From positions 620,001 through 684,000 of the forward strand of contig NZ_CP035934.2 of the NCBI RefSeq assembly GCF_003024525.3: a stretch of DNA of 64,000 nucleotides. Direction: 5' to 3'. The first letter of the stretch is position 1. The number at the start of each line of letters is the position of its first letter. The translations under genes and the position numbers were made by a program. The notes below the pieces were generated by a model, which made no database searches, had not been told where the DNA came from, and saw only the letters and a list, made by a program, of their open reading frames with translations. This document shows, one piece after another, positions 9,088-19,395 of the stretch. The DNA is from Acinetobacter cumulans (GTDB taxonomy: Bacteria; Pseudomonadota; Gammaproteobacteria; Pseudomonadales; Moraxellaceae).

Positions 9088-10986
9088 CTAAATGCTCAGC
9101 TTGGTTAAGTTACGTTTTTTGCCATAAATGAGCTGTACGATTGCACGTGTTACTGTAATAGCAGTAAACATTGAGCAAACAATACCAATCATCAGTGTTA
9201 CGGCGAAACCTTTAATTGGGCCCGTACCGATGGCAAAAAGAATAAATGCAACCAAGAATGTGGTGAGGTTCGAGTCGAAAATGGTGTTATAGGCACGATC
9301 ATAGCCGGCCATAATGGCCTGCTTGGGTGAGGCACCCCATTTCATTTCTTCTCGTATTCGCTCACAGATCAACACGTTGGCATCGACGGCCATACCAATG
9401 GTAATGACAATACCTGCAATACCTGGGAGGGTGAGGGAAGCACCAATCCATGACATAACTGTCAAGATCATCGCTAAGTTCACCACCAAGGCGAAATTGG
9501 CAATTAAACCAAATAGACGGAAGAAGACCACCATCCAAATGGCAACAAGCAAGAAGCCGATTTGTGTAGATAGCACGCCTTTATCAATGTTTTCTTGACC
9601 AAGACTTGGACCAATAACACGTTCTTCAACAAAGTACATTGGTGCAGCCAAAGCACCAGCACGTAGCATTAATGCAAGCTCTGCTGCTTCTTGTGGTGAT
9701 GCTAAACCTGTAATACGGAATTGTGAGCCTAATACCGCTTGAATCGTTGCAGCATTAATCACAACAGATTCAGTATATGGTGTACGAACTTCTGTTTGAA
9801 CACCTGTAGCAGGATCTGTTACATAGCTAATTTTTTGTTTATTTTCAATAAACAGAACCGCCATACGTTTACCAACGGCAGCGCGTGTTGCCTCAGACAT
9901 GAGCTTACCGCCCGCAGTATCTAAGGTAATGTTTACTTCAGCACCACCAGTGTCTTGGCTAAAGCCTGAAGAGGCATTTTGTACACGTTCACCCGTAAGA
10001 ATACGGTTACGGTTCAGTAGTAATTGACGACCACTATCTAAAGACTCATAAGCAAATGCTTCTGTGCCTGGTGGAACTGAGCCTTTTGCTTGACCCGTAT
10101 ACGGATCAATGTATTGATCATTTTGATCAGAGACTAAACGGAACTCGAGGTTTGCAGTACGACCTAAAACACGTTTAGCTTCTGCAGTATCTTGTACGCC
10201 TGGTAATTCAACCACAATACGGTTGCTACCTTGGGTTTGCACCAATGCTTCGGCCACACCTAACTCGTTAATACGATTACGGAGTGTGGTTAAGTTTTGG
10301 TTTACTGCATAAGATTGAATTTCTTGCTTACGCACATCGGTATACGTCAAACGCAAAGTTGAGCCATTATCAGTGGCAATCGCTTGTTGTGTATATTCGT
10401 TACCGTTACGGCGTAGAAAATCCATCACAGCTGAACGGTCGTCATTGTTTGCAAATTGCAAAGTAAGCGAATTATTGTTCAGAGTCAGACTATTGAATTT
10501 TAATTTATTGTCACGCAATTGACGGCGCAAATCTGCAGCTGATGTTTCCATACGCTGAGAGATGGCTTTGTTCATGTCAACTTCAAGCAGGAAGTGAACA
10601 CCGCCACGTAAGTCCAGACCTAACTTCATTGGCTTAGCACCAATTTTTTGTAGCCATTCTGGTGTTGTCGGTGCCAAGTTCAGTGCGACAACATAGTCAT
10701 CACCTAAACCACGGCGTAGAGCGTCTTTTGCTTTTAATTGTGCTTCACTTGAATCTACACGTAAGAGTGCAGCATTGTTGGTGAAACTATTGTCATGCGA
10801 TGCAATATTGTCACTTTTTAATATTTGCTCTGCTTTTTGCACGATGCTCTGGTCAATCTGAGTACCGGCTTTGGCACCCGAAATTTGAACGGCAGGTTCA
10901 TCTGGATACAAACTTGGCAGGGCATATAATGTACTGATCACGAGAACAACGATGATCAGCAGATATTTCCATGCTGGGTAACGCAT
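9088..10986 (-). CDS. secD: Protein translocase subunit SecD
   Basis: A 632-residue SecD, close to the usual 615. It has an N-terminal membrane helix (residues about 7-27), a periplasmic P1 head beginning at KLGLDLRGGVHFLLEVD, and a C-terminal RND-type membrane bundle with VDANVLICERIREE, which contains the proton-relay Asp region. It acts with SecF in the inner membrane on the periplasmic side of translocation. The gene is preceded by a terminator-like hairpin between yajC and its start codon and followed directly by secF. Confidence 0.96.
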   Translation of the reverse strand: MRYPAWKYLLIIVVLVISTLYALPSLYPDEPAVQISGAKAGTQIDQSIVQKAEQILKSDNIASHDNSFTNNAALLRVDSSEAQLKAKDALRRGLGDDYVVALNLAPTTPEWLQKIGAKPMKLGLDLRGGVHFLLEVDMNKAISQRMETSAADLRRQLRDNKLKFNSLTLNNNSLTLQFANNDDRSAVMDFLRRNGNEYTQQAIATDNGSTLRLTYTDVRKQEIQSYAVNQNLTTLRNRINELGVAEALVQTQGSNRIVVELPGVQDTAEAKRVLGRTANLEFRLVSDQNDQYIDPYTGQAKGSVPPGTEAFAYESLDSGRQLLLNRNRILTGERVQNASSGFSQDTGGAEVNITLDTAGGKLMSEATRAAVGKRMAVLFIENKQKISYVTDPATGVQTEVRTPYTESVVINAATIQAVLGSQFRITGLASPQEAAELALMLRAGALAAPMYFVEERVIGPSLGQENIDKGVLSTQIGFLLVAIWMVVFFRLFGLIANFALVVNLAMILTVMSWIGASLTLPGIAGIVITIGMAVDANVLICERIREEMKWGASPKQAIMAGYDRAYNTIFDSNLTTFLVAFILFAIGTGPIKGFAVTLMIGIVCSMFTAITVTRAIVQLIYGKKRNLTKLSI

Positions 10987-11002
10987 CTGTTTTCTTCTTA
11001 AA

Positions 11003-11030
11003 ATGAAAAAAGCCGTGCAAATGCACGACT
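11003..11030 (-). terminator. Terminator-like hairpin between yajC and secD
   Basis: Read on the minus strand, the stem CGTGCA/TGCACG is followed by GGC and six T, 16 bp before the secD start codon. As yajC and secD run in the same direction, this could act as an attenuator lowering secDF relative to yajC. The stem is short. Confidence 0.5.
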
Positions 11031-11040
11031 GTTTTTTTGA

Positions 11041-11370
11041 TTAAAGGTTGTTTAAAGTGCCTTCAGGTAGAACTGAAATCACGCTTGCACGTTGGATTTT
11101 CACTTCGACACCGCGACTCAATTCAACCACTGCAAAATCACCTTCAATTTTAACGATTTTGCCCATGAGGCCACCAGCAAAAACAACTTCACTGCCTAGA
11201 CCTAAGCTATCAACTAGTGCACGGTGCTCTTTCGCACGTTTAGACTGTGGACGCCAGATCAAGAAGTAAAAAATAGCAACAAACACAGCGATCATGAGCA
11301 AGTTTGCCATCATGCTTGGTTGTTGTGCTGCTTCACCAGCTGCGTGAGCGGTAGAAATAAAAAGGCTCAT
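11041..11370 (-). CDS. yajC: Sec translocon accessory protein YajC
   Basis: A 109-residue, single-span inner-membrane protein that associates with SecDF. The short N-terminus is followed by one hydrophobic helix (about residues 19-40, with MIAVFVAIFYFLIWRP) and a cytoplasmic domain carrying the family pattern QSKRAKEHRALVDSLGLGSEV and the VKIQRASV beta strands. The length matches the family (about 110). It sits between tgt and secD on the minus strand, as in many gammaproteobacteria. Confidence 0.94.
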   Translation of the reverse strand: MSLFISTAHAAGEAAQQPSMMANLLMIAVFVAIFYFLIWRPQSKRAKEHRALVDSLGLGSEVVFAGGLMGKIVKIEGDFAVVELSRGVEVKIQRASVISVLPEGTLNNL

Positions 11371-11474
11371 TTGTATTTCCTAAAACGAATAAAATTGTAT
11401 ATCAATTACATGACAATAAATTGGCTTGTTCTGCAATTTACCTTGTCTTTTTCATTAGCGCAAATGCTGAAGGA

Positions 11475-12617
<1,143 letters not shown>

Positions 12618-12722
12618 TCAAGGCGAAAAAACAGTTCGCTGATTGTTAATGCTAAAACGCGCTATTTTCCTTGATTCTGCAACTAAACACCAGCTTTGCA
12701 TCGTTTAGTCGATGTAATTTTC

Positions 12723-13580
12723 TTAGAGTGAATCTGCTGGGTGTTGAGCAAAGTTTGACAAATGATAAAACTGGCTCAGGCGTGCCAAAATCTCTTTTTT
12801 GGGCATTTCACAGCTCCCGCGTTCACCAGATGGCATAGCGGCAATGGTTTGCACTAACTTTTGTATATAAATATTGGTGTCGATAAAGTGAGGCTCAAGC
12901 GTCAGCATGTAGGCCGCTTGTGCAACTTGTAGATAGTCATAAGGTTCAACTTCGACCAGCTGTGCAATATCAATTAGCATGTCTTTATCGGCTTGAGTGA
13001 GCTTAAAACGCTTGCTTGTTGGGTGCTCAGTTTGTTTTTTAGGTTCTTTAATTTTGAGAAAATTAAGCAATAAGCGATTTTCTGGGTTGAGATAGCGCGC
13101 GGATTGCAATTCAATTTCGGGCTGCGTTGGAATGCTGATAAAAAATAAAATTTGATCGATGTCTAAGCCGTAAGAGTCAACTAACGCTTCTTTGGCCTGT
13201 TTAAAGGCATTGAGTAGGATATCGAGATTGTTGCTTGCATCGGGTTGTGGGTTGTCCAATAGGGGGTTACCAAAACTATGCTGTGAGTTGAAGTAGTCCG
13301 CCAAAATAAATTTAAATTTGGTCAGTCCTGAGTCTACAGCAGGGCTAGAGCGATAACGCCATTTTGGGACATTCCATTGATCACTTGGTGATAAATATTG
13401 CTTACTGTCTTCGTCTTCTGAAAACATACTGCGCTTGGTGGATACAGCTAAATAGTCGATTGATAAATATTTGTTGAATACCAAGGTGCAGGCGTAAATT
13501 TCGTCTTCATAATAATAATCATAGAGTTGATAAAACTCTTGAATGAGTGCCGTTTTTAAAATATCAATATGTTCTATCAT
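12723..13580 (-). CDS. Unknown protein, possibly DUF4303-like
   Basis: 285 residues, no signal peptide or membrane helix. The N-terminal half (an acidic, Tyr-rich helix followed by ACTLVFNKYLSIDYLAVST and a later PKWRYRSSPA) weakly recalls the DUF4303 fold, whose members report strand-helix-strand patterns around a conserved Trp; I am not certain. The C-terminal third (ADKDMLIDIAQLV... YIQKLVQTIAAMP) is helical. It follows the LemA gene by 50 bp on the minus strand and probably shares its transcript. No enzyme motif could be recognised. Confidence 0.55.
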   Translation of the reverse strand: MIEHIDILKTALIQEFYQLYDYYYEDEIYACTLVFNKYLSIDYLAVSTKRSMFSEDEDSKQYLSPSDQWNVPKWRYRSSPAVDSGLTKFKFILADYFNSQHSFGNPLLDNPQPDASNNLDILLNAFKQAKEALVDSYGLDIDQILFFISIPTQPEIELQSARYLNPENRLLLNFLKIKEPKKQTEHPTSKRFKLTQADKDMLIDIAQLVEVEPYDYLQVAQAAYMLTLEPHFIDTNIYIQKLVQTIAAMPSGERGSCEMPKKEILARLSQFYHLSNFAQHPADSL

Positions 13581-13630
13581 GAGGTTTATATTCTTTTTTT
13601 AGAGGGTATTCCAAGGAATACCGTTTTATT

Positions 13631-14197
13631 TTAGAAATTAGGTTTGTAGTCGAAGCTTTGTGTTGCTTGAGCATCGCGAAAAGGACGAATCGCTTTTTTG
13701 CTCAATGTCATTGTGTTAACAATGTTGTTTGGGAAAATTTGAATGTGATTATTAAACAGCTCGACATTACGGTTAAAAATACTAATGGCTGCCCCCACAT
13801 TTTCATTTTGCTCTTCAATTTCATTCATCATTTTAAGATAAATTTCATTTGCTTTTAATTCTGGGTAATTTTCTACCACAACATTTAAGCTGTGCATTAA
13901 TTCTTTATTTAAAGACTCAATGCGTTGCAATTGCGAAACATCGGTATTTTTTAAATTAAGATTTAGAATGTTTTGTCTTAGCTCGGTGACTTTTTCTAAA
14001 GTTCCTTTTTCAAAACTTGAGTATTGCTCAACCAACGTTTGTAAGCCATCTAAGATTTTAATTTTTTGGCGTTCATAGGTTGCTACATCTGCCCAAGCAC
14101 GCACCGTTGCATTGTGATGACGCACAATGTTATTGCGAATCGCAATACAGGCAATCACCACAGCGACGATTAAAAGCAGAAAAATCAGTAAACCCAT
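13631..14197 (-). CDS. LemA family protein
   Basis: 188 residues. The N-terminal membrane helix (residues 2-20) is followed by RNNIVRHHNATVRAWADV, the hallmark LemA start where RN.I.... A.A.. leads into a long helical bundle, and by the conserved FNRNVELFNNHIQIFPNNIV segment near residue 140. LemA proteins are membrane-anchored four-helix bundles, exposed outside the cytoplasm, of unclear function. It sits 23 bp after a DUF3137-like gene, a frequent partner, which supports a shared membrane complex. Confidence 0.85.
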   Translation of the reverse strand: MGLLIFLLLIVAVVIACIAIRNNIVRHHNATVRAWADVATYERQKIKILDGLQTLVEQYSSFEKGTLEKVTELRQNILNLNLKNTDVSQLQRIESLNKELMHSLNVVVENYPELKANEIYLKMMNEIEEQNENVGAAISIFNRNVELFNNHIQIFPNNIVNTMTLSKKAIRPFRDAQATQSFDYKPNF

Positions 14198-14220
14198 CGA
14201 CTTAAGCCCCCATAAGTCCT

Positions 14221-15249
14221 TTACTTTAAAAAAAGTAATAAATCACGTTGTAAGTTTTCTAATTCTATTAATTTAAATGTTCTTAGGTGTCCACGCAATG
14301 CTGAAATGTCCTGAATCACATTTGTTTTACTACTAATTTTAAATAAATCATGTGGACCAATATAGCACAGCATTTTACTTTCTGGATGAAAAAGCAAATC
14401 ACCTTCTCGGTTTTTAAAAAAATCAGCTAAGCGAAGTACAAATGCGGGGGTCATTAATTTAGCAGTTTCCATTTCATCACTGCCATAGAATTTAAGGCGT
14501 TGATTGATTTGGATATCACTACTGTGCCAAGGGTAGCTATAAGGATAATAAAATTTTTTATTTGAGGTGCTGACAGCAAGTCCTTGGGTGTTGATGTCAA
14601 AAACAAATACGCCCCATAGATCTTTATGAATTTCTTTAACTTGATGCTCATCGCCATTTTTATCGCGTACCCTAATTTCATTAACATAATGGTACTGAAA
14701 TAGCATGACTTGATGTGCTTGATCATTTTCGTCTTGCCAAACTGTGCTGGCATAACGAGTGATTTTATTGGAAACACTGCCTTGTTCAAATACAGGGAAA
14801 AGCTGTTTTAAATGCGCAATAAAATGTATGGAATTAAATGGAACACTAATATGGTGAGGTTGGCGATCGAAAGCCAATTGATATTTTTTAGCAATACTTT
14901 GTTGTTCTAAAAAATCGATGACTTCCTCAATCGGATCATCTTGTTCATAGCTAAAATAGGCCCATGCCATAATCACTAAGCCGAGAATGAAGCTCAGTTG
15001 TGCCCAGATATTGGCAGGTGTAATCCATACTGGCAGTAAAAAAATGAGCCCGATACAGCCTTGAAACCAGGCTAAGACATTTTCAAATTTTAGGTTAATT
15101 GGGGCATTCCATGGATGCAAGCCATCGAGGAGGGCTTGATGATCATGGGCACTACGCCCCAACTCCCAAAGCCGAGCGATATTCCGAAAAACGACGTCGT
15201 TTTTTTTACGACGAATATGAAAGGAGTGTTTAACAGAATCGATCGGCAT
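14221..15249 (-). CDS. DUF3137-like membrane protein
   Basis: A 342-residue protein. Two adjacent membrane helices lie at about residues 58-78 and 83-102, followed by a soluble domain. The pattern FNSIHFIAHLKQLFPVFEQ and the later phrase WGVFVFDINTQ match my memory of DUF3137 proteins, which often accompany LemA. It starts 11 bp after queA stops, so it is likely read from the queA promoter, and it ends 23 bp before the LemA gene. Function unknown; the family name is an inference from context and partial motif likeness. Confidence 0.65.
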   Translation of the reverse strand: MPIDSVKHSFHIRRKKNDVVFRNIARLWELGRSAHDHQALLDGLHPWNAPINLKFENVLAWFQGCIGLIFLLPVWITPANIWAQLSFILGLVIMAWAYFSYEQDDPIEEVIDFLEQQSIAKKYQLAFDRQPHHISVPFNSIHFIAHLKQLFPVFEQGSVSNKITRYASTVWQDENDQAHQVMLFQYHYVNEIRVRDKNGDEHQVKEIHKDLWGVFVFDINTQGLAVSTSNKKFYYPYSYPWHSSDIQINQRLKFYGSDEMETAKLMTPAFVLRLADFFKNREGDLLFHPESKMLCYIGPHDLFKISSKTNVIQDISALRGHLRTFKLIELENLQRDLLLFLK

Positions 15250-15260
15250 AGCTGCTCTTT

Positions 15261-16301
15261 TTATTTTAGGTTGATGTTGTCAATCAGCATGGCATCGCCA
15301 TAGCTAAAGAAACGATACTTGCTTGCTACAGCGTGGTTATAGGCATTAAGAATATTGTCGCGGTTAGACAATGCTGATACCAACATGAGTAGGGTAGATT
15401 CAGGTAAATGGAAGTTGGTGATAAGTCGGTCAACTACTTTGAACTCGTAGCCTGGATAGATAAAGATTTGTGTATCACCTGTCCAGCCTTTGAGCTCGCC
15501 ACCATTGGCTTGAGCTGCACTTTCTGTTGCGCGAGTTGCAGTTGTACCTACAGCAATCACTTTATTACCACGGGCTTTGGTTTCGCGTATTAAAGCCATT
15601 GATTCATCAGATACGTCACACCATTCGCTATGCATAATATGATTTTCAATATCTGTTGTACGTACTGGTAAGAATGTACCTGCGCCCACGTGCAAAGTCA
15701 CAAATGTTGTTTGTACGCCTTTGGCTTTGAGTTTGGCTAACAGTGCTTCATCAAAGTGTAAGCTCGCCGTTGGAGCGGCAACAGACGCAAGTTTAGTTGG
15801 GTCGTTAAATACAGTTTGGTAGCGTTCGGTATCAATGGCTTCTGCTTCACGGTTAAAGTAAGGCGGAATTGGCAATGCGCCGTATAAATCTAATACTTGT
15901 AAAATAGGTTGTGAAAACTCAACTACAAATAGATTCTCATGGCGACCTTTAACAGTCACTTTTACTTCATCTGGGCCAATAAAAAGTTCAGCACCTTCTT
16001 TTGGGGTGTTGCTGGCTTTAATATGACAGTGAGCAGTTTGTGGATCTAAAATACGTTCAACCAATACTTCAATTGCGCCACCTGTTGCACGTTTACCTTT
16101 TAAGCGTGCTTTCATCACTTTGGTGTCATTTAAAACCAATAAGTCGCCTTCATTGAGTAGGTCGAGAATGTCGGTAAAGCAATGGTCATGATATTGCCCC
16201 GTGGTGTCGAGGTGTAAAAGGCGTGAAGCGGTACGATTTTCTAATGGATAGCGAGCGATAAGCTCATCTGGGAGATCAAAACTGAAATCTGAAAGTTGCA
16301 T
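15261..16301 (-). CDS. queA: S-adenosylmethionine:tRNA ribosyltransferase-isomerase
   Basis: A 346-residue enzyme that moves the ribosyl part of SAM onto preQ1 in tRNA to give epoxyqueuosine. Recognisable parts are the N-terminal [31 protein letters not shown], the [12 protein letters not shown] segment, and the [12 protein letters not shown] and [17 protein letters not shown] blocks near the C-terminus. The length equals E. coli QueA (356) within a few residues. It is first in a minus-strand run leading through three membrane/unknown genes to tgt, yajC and secDF. Confidence 0.96.
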   Translation of the reverse strand: MQLSDFSFDLPDELIARYPLENRTASRLLHLDTTGQYHDHCFTDILDLLNEGDLLVLNDTKVMKARLKGKRATGGAIEVLVERILDPQTAHCHIKASNTPKEGAELFIGPDEVKVTVKGRHENLFVVEFSQPILQVLDLYGALPIPPYFNREAEAIDTERYQTVFNDPTKLASVAAPTASLHFDEALLAKLKAKGVQTTFVTLHVGAGTFLPVRTTDIENHIMHSEWCDVSDESMALIRETKARGNKVIAVGTTATRATESAAQANGGELKGWTGDTQIFIYPGYEFKVVDRLITNFHLPESTLLMLVSALSNRDNILNAYNHAVASKYRFFSYGDAMLIDNINLK

Positions 16302-16436
16302 GGTTTGTGCTTAAAACAATAGGGGATTGAATAAGAGCTATTATATGCTTTTTTGGATTTTAGCGCTGATTTTGCTTAATTTTAAGACGAAAAAATCATC
16401 ATTGGGTTAAAAATAATCAATTGTGTCTTTGTGGTG

Positions 16437-16464
16437 TTGACAGTGTTTGAAAACAGCGTATTAT
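16437..16464 (+). promoter_or_regulatory. Sigma-70 promoter of tRNA-Leu
   Basis: A perfect -35 TTGACA (16437-16442) and a -10 TATTAT (16459-16464) are separated by 16 bp, and the tRNA begins 11 bp downstream. Strong match and correct position. Confidence 0.8.
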
Positions 16465-16474
16465 AGCCTTCATT

Positions 16475-16561
16475 CCCGAGGTGGTGAAATTGGTAGACGC
16501 GGTGGATTCAAAATCCACTATCAGAGATGATGTGTCGGTTCGAGTCCGACCCCCGGGACCA
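16475..16561 (+). tRNA. tRNA-Leu (anticodon CAA)
   Basis: An 87-nt class II tRNA with encoded CCA. The D-arm contains AATTGGTAGAC; the anticodon stem GTGGA/TCCAC encloses loop TTCAAAA with anticodon CAA, which reads UUG. The long variable arm follows, and the T arm is GTCGG-TTCGAGT-CCGAC. The acceptor strands CCCGAGG and CCCCGGG pair at six of seven positions, with an A-C mismatch at 5-68; the discriminator is A, as leucyl-tRNA synthetase requires. Confidence 0.93.
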
Positions 16562-16569
16562 AGATTCAA

Positions 16570-16602
16570 AAAACCCCAAGACTTAAAGTCTTGGGGTTTT
16601 TT
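16570..16602 (+). terminator. tRNA-Leu terminator
   Basis: An 11-bp stem CCCCAAGACTT/AAGTCTTGGGG, flanked by A on the left and TTTTTT on the right, starts 9 bp after the tRNA CCA end. Confidence 0.9.
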
Positions 16603-16728
16603 ATTGGCTGTATGAAAATTAAAAAAGATGCTGTTGTGCATTTAAATGAAAAAAGAAATCATATTGAATGTATCGGGTTTAAAATAATGACAAAGGCCTG
16701 TCATTCATTGTTGAAAAAGGATCCTAAA

Positions 16729-17079
16729 ATGCTTTGGTTGGTTGCAAAATATGCCATGACAGCAGCAGTCATCGTGTTGATTTCAGAGGTGGCAAAGCGT
16801 AGCGATCGTATGGGAGGGTTGATAGCAGCACTTCCGATGATCACCATTCTTGTGCTCATTTGGATGCAATTGGAACATCAAGATCCACAGAAAATTTCAA
16901 ATCATGCATGGTATACCTTTTGGTATGTGGTGCCGACCTTGCCAATGTTTTTACTCTTTCCGATGCTATATGTTCGCTGTGGTTTTTGGCTGACTTTGGG
17001 AATTTGTTGTCTGGTGACGATAGTATTATTTTTCTTGTGGTCACTGGTATTGCAACGCTTTGGCATACATTTAATGTGA
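16729..17079 (+). CDS. Small integral membrane protein, DUF3147/GlpM-like
   Basis: 116 residues from ATG 16729, which has AAAAAGGA 8 bases upstream; a longer reading frame from 16591 would begin inside the tRNA terminator and is unlikely. Four hydrophobic segments cover nearly the whole length (about 4-20, 28-46, 57-82, 86-110). The pattern AKYAMTAAVIVLISEVAKRSDRMGGLIAALPMITILVLIWM resembles the DUF3147/GlpM family of small membrane proteins of unknown activity. It stands alone between the tRNA and icd, and converges on icd. Confidence 0.68.
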   Translation: MLWLVAKYAMTAAVIVLISEVAKRSDRMGGLIAALPMITILVLIWMQLEHQDPQKISNHAWYTFWYVVPTLPMFLLFPMLYVRCGFWLTLGICCLVTIVLFFLWSLVLQRFGIHLM

Positions 17080-17097
17080 TAAAAATGAGTAGGCCAA

Positions 17098-17128
17098 TAA
17101 AAAACCAGCGCCGAAGCGCTGGTTTTTT
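17098..17128. terminator. Bidirectional terminator before icd end
   Basis: The stem CCAGCGC/GCGCTGG with loop cgaa lies between an A run and six T, so it serves the membrane-protein gene on the plus strand and icd on the minus strand. Confidence 0.85.
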
Positions 17129-17160
17129 ACATCACTAACGTAGGTTAGTTCAGCATCAAC

Positions 17161-19395
17161 TTATTGAGCAGCAGCAAGTGCAGCATTTAAAGTTGAGCTT
17201 GGACGCATTACGTCATTTACTTTTGTTGTATCAATTGCGTAGTAACCGCCGATATCAACAGATTTGCCTTGAACTTCTGCAAGCTCAGCAACAATCTTGT
17301 CTTCATTTTCAGCAAGTGCTTGTGCAAGTGGAGCAAATTTCGCTTTAAGTGCAGCATCTTCGTCTTGAGCAGCAAGTGCTTCAGCCCAGAATTTTGCAAG
17401 GTAGAAATGGCTACCACGGTTATCAAGCTCACCAGTACGACGTGATGGAGACTTGTCGTTGTCTAGAAGTTTGCCAGTTGCTTGGTCTAAAGTCTTCGCA
17501 AGAAGTTTCGCTTGAGCGTTGTCTTCTTTAATGCCCATTTCTTCTAAAGAAACAGCCAATGCTAAGAATTCACCTAAAGAATCCCAACGTAAGTGGTTTT
17601 CTTCAACAAGCTGTTGTACGTGTTTAGGCGCAGAACCACCCGCACCAGTTTCGTACATACCACCGCCTGCCATTAATGGCACGATAGACAACATCTTCGC
17701 AGATGTACCTAATTCCATAATAGGGAACAAGTCAGTGAGGTAGTCACGTAGGATGTTACCAGTTACAGAAATTGTATCTAGACCACGAGCAACACGTTCA
17801 AGTGTGTAGCGCATTGCACGTACTTGAGACATGATTTGGATGTCTAGGCCATCAGTGTCATGGTCAAGTAAGTAAGTTTGAACTTTCTTGATCAATTCGT
17901 TTTCGTGTGGACGGTACGGGTCAAGCCAGAAGATCGCAGGCATGCCTGAGTTACGTGCACGTGTTACAGCAAGTTTTACCCAGTCACGGATTGGAGCGTC
18001 TTTTACCTGACACATACGCCAGATATCACCTTCTTCCACGTTTTGAGACATCAACACTTCGCCAGTTTCGATATCCGTGATGTTTGCAACACCAGCAGCA
18101 GAAACTTCAAAAGTTTTGTCATGTGAACCGTATTCTTCAGCTTTTTGAGCCATTAAACCTACGTTAGGCACTGTACCCATAGTACGTGGGTCAAAGTTAC
18201 CGTTCCACTTACAGAAATTGATCATTTCTTGGTAGATACGTGCGAATGTAGATTCAGGCATTACTGCTTTACAGTCGTAAGGTTTGCCGTCAGCACCCCA
18301 CATTTTACCGCCACCACGGATCATTGCAGGCATAGAAGCATCTACAATTACGTCGTTAGGTGAATGGAAGTTTGTGATGCCTTTAGCAGAGTCAACCATT
18401 GCAAGCGCAGGGCGGTGCTCTTGGCAAGCATGAAGGTCAGCAATGATTTCTTCACGTACAGAAGTCGGAAGAGTTTCGATTTTTTCGTAAAGACCAGCCA
18501 TACCATTGTTGATGTTAATACCTAGTTCATCAAACAATTTGCCGTGTTTTTCGAAAGCTTCTTTGTAGTAAATCTTAACACAGTGACCAAATACGATTGG
18601 GTGTGACACTTTCATCATTGTCGCTTTCACGTGCAATGAGAATAAGATGCCAGCTTCGCGACAGTCTTCAAGTTCTTTTTCGTAGAAATCGCAAAGCGCT
18701 TTCTTGCTCATGAACATAGAGTCGATGATTTCGCCGTCTTGAAGCGCAACTTTTTGCTTAAGAACAATCGTTTCACCAGTCTTAGTGATGAGCTCCATTT
18801 TCACATTGCGCGCACGGTCAAGTGTCATAGATTTTTCACCGTGGTAGAAGTCGCCTTCATCCATGTGAGACACGTGAGTTTGTGACCATTGCTTCCACTC
18901 GCTCATAGAGTGCGGGTGTTTTTTCGCATAGTTTTTAACAGCAGCAGGTGCACGACGGTCAGAGTTACCTTCACGTAGCACTGGGTTTACAGCAGAACCT
19001 AAACATTTGCTGTAACGTGCTTTAATTTCTTTCTCTTCTTCAGTCGCTGGGTTTTCCGGGTAGTTCGGAATAGCGTAGCCTTTAGATTGAAGCTCTTTAA
19101 TACAAGCTGTCAATTGGCCTACAGACGCACTGATGTTTGGTAGCTTGATAATGTTTGTGTCTGGATCTTGAGTAAGACGGCCAAGCTCTGCTAGGTTATT
19201 TGGAACCTTTTGCTCTTCGCTTAAGAAGTCAGAAAATTCTGCAAGCACACGTGATGCTACAGAGATATCGCGTTTAACGATTTCAACGCCGGCAGGCTTA
19301 GTAAAGGTCTCAATGATCGGTAGCAGTGAGTATGTCGCCAATAATGGCGCCTCGTCGGTCAGTGTGTAAATGATAGTTGACTTTCCACCAGCCAT
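17161..19395 (-). CDS. icd: Monomeric NADP-dependent isocitrate dehydrogenase
   Basis: A 744-residue enzyme of the monomeric (type II) IDH class, which oxidises isocitrate to 2-oxoglutarate with NADP in the TCA cycle. It starts [17 protein letters not shown], contains [61 protein letters not shown], all typical of the class, and has the usual length of about 740. This class replaces or accompanies the dimeric enzyme in Acinetobacter. The gene faces a 1-kb non-coding stretch that contains its probable promoter. Confidence 0.96.
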   Translation of the reverse strand: MAGGKSTIIYTLTDEAPLLATYSLLPIIETFTKPAGVEIVKRDISVASRVLAEFSDFLSEEQKVPNNLAELGRLTQDPDTNIIKLPNISASVGQLTACIKELQSKGYAIPNYPENPATEEEKEIKARYSKCLGSAVNPVLREGNSDRRAPAAVKNYAKKHPHSMSEWKQWSQTHVSHMDEGDFYHGEKSMTLDRARNVKMELITKTGETIVLKQKVALQDGEIIDSMFMSKKALCDFYEKELEDCREAGILFSLHVKATMMKVSHPIVFGHCVKIYYKEAFEKHGKLFDELGININNGMAGLYEKIETLPTSVREEIIADLHACQEHRPALAMVDSAKGITNFHSPNDVIVDASMPAMIRGGGKMWGADGKPYDCKAVMPESTFARIYQEMINFCKWNGNFDPRTMGTVPNVGLMAQKAEEYGSHDKTFEVSAAGVANITDIETGEVLMSQNVEEGDIWRMCQVKDAPIRDWVKLAVTRARNSGMPAIFWLDPYRPHENELIKKVQTYLLDHDTDGLDIQIMSQVRAMRYTLERVARGLDTISVTGNILRDYLTDLFPIMELGTSAKMLSIVPLMAGGGMYETGAGGSAPKHVQQLVEENHLRWDSLGEFLALAVSLEEMGIKEDNAQAKLLAKTLDQATGKLLDNDKSPSRRTGELDNRGSHFYLAKFWAEALAAQDEDAALKAKFAPLAQALAENEDKIVAELAEVQGKSVDIGGYYAIDTTKVNDVMRPSSTLNAALAAAQ

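Noticed and set aside
16591..16728. N-terminal extension of the small membrane protein
   Set aside because: It would begin inside the tRNA terminator, and the ATG at 16729 has a good ribosome site.
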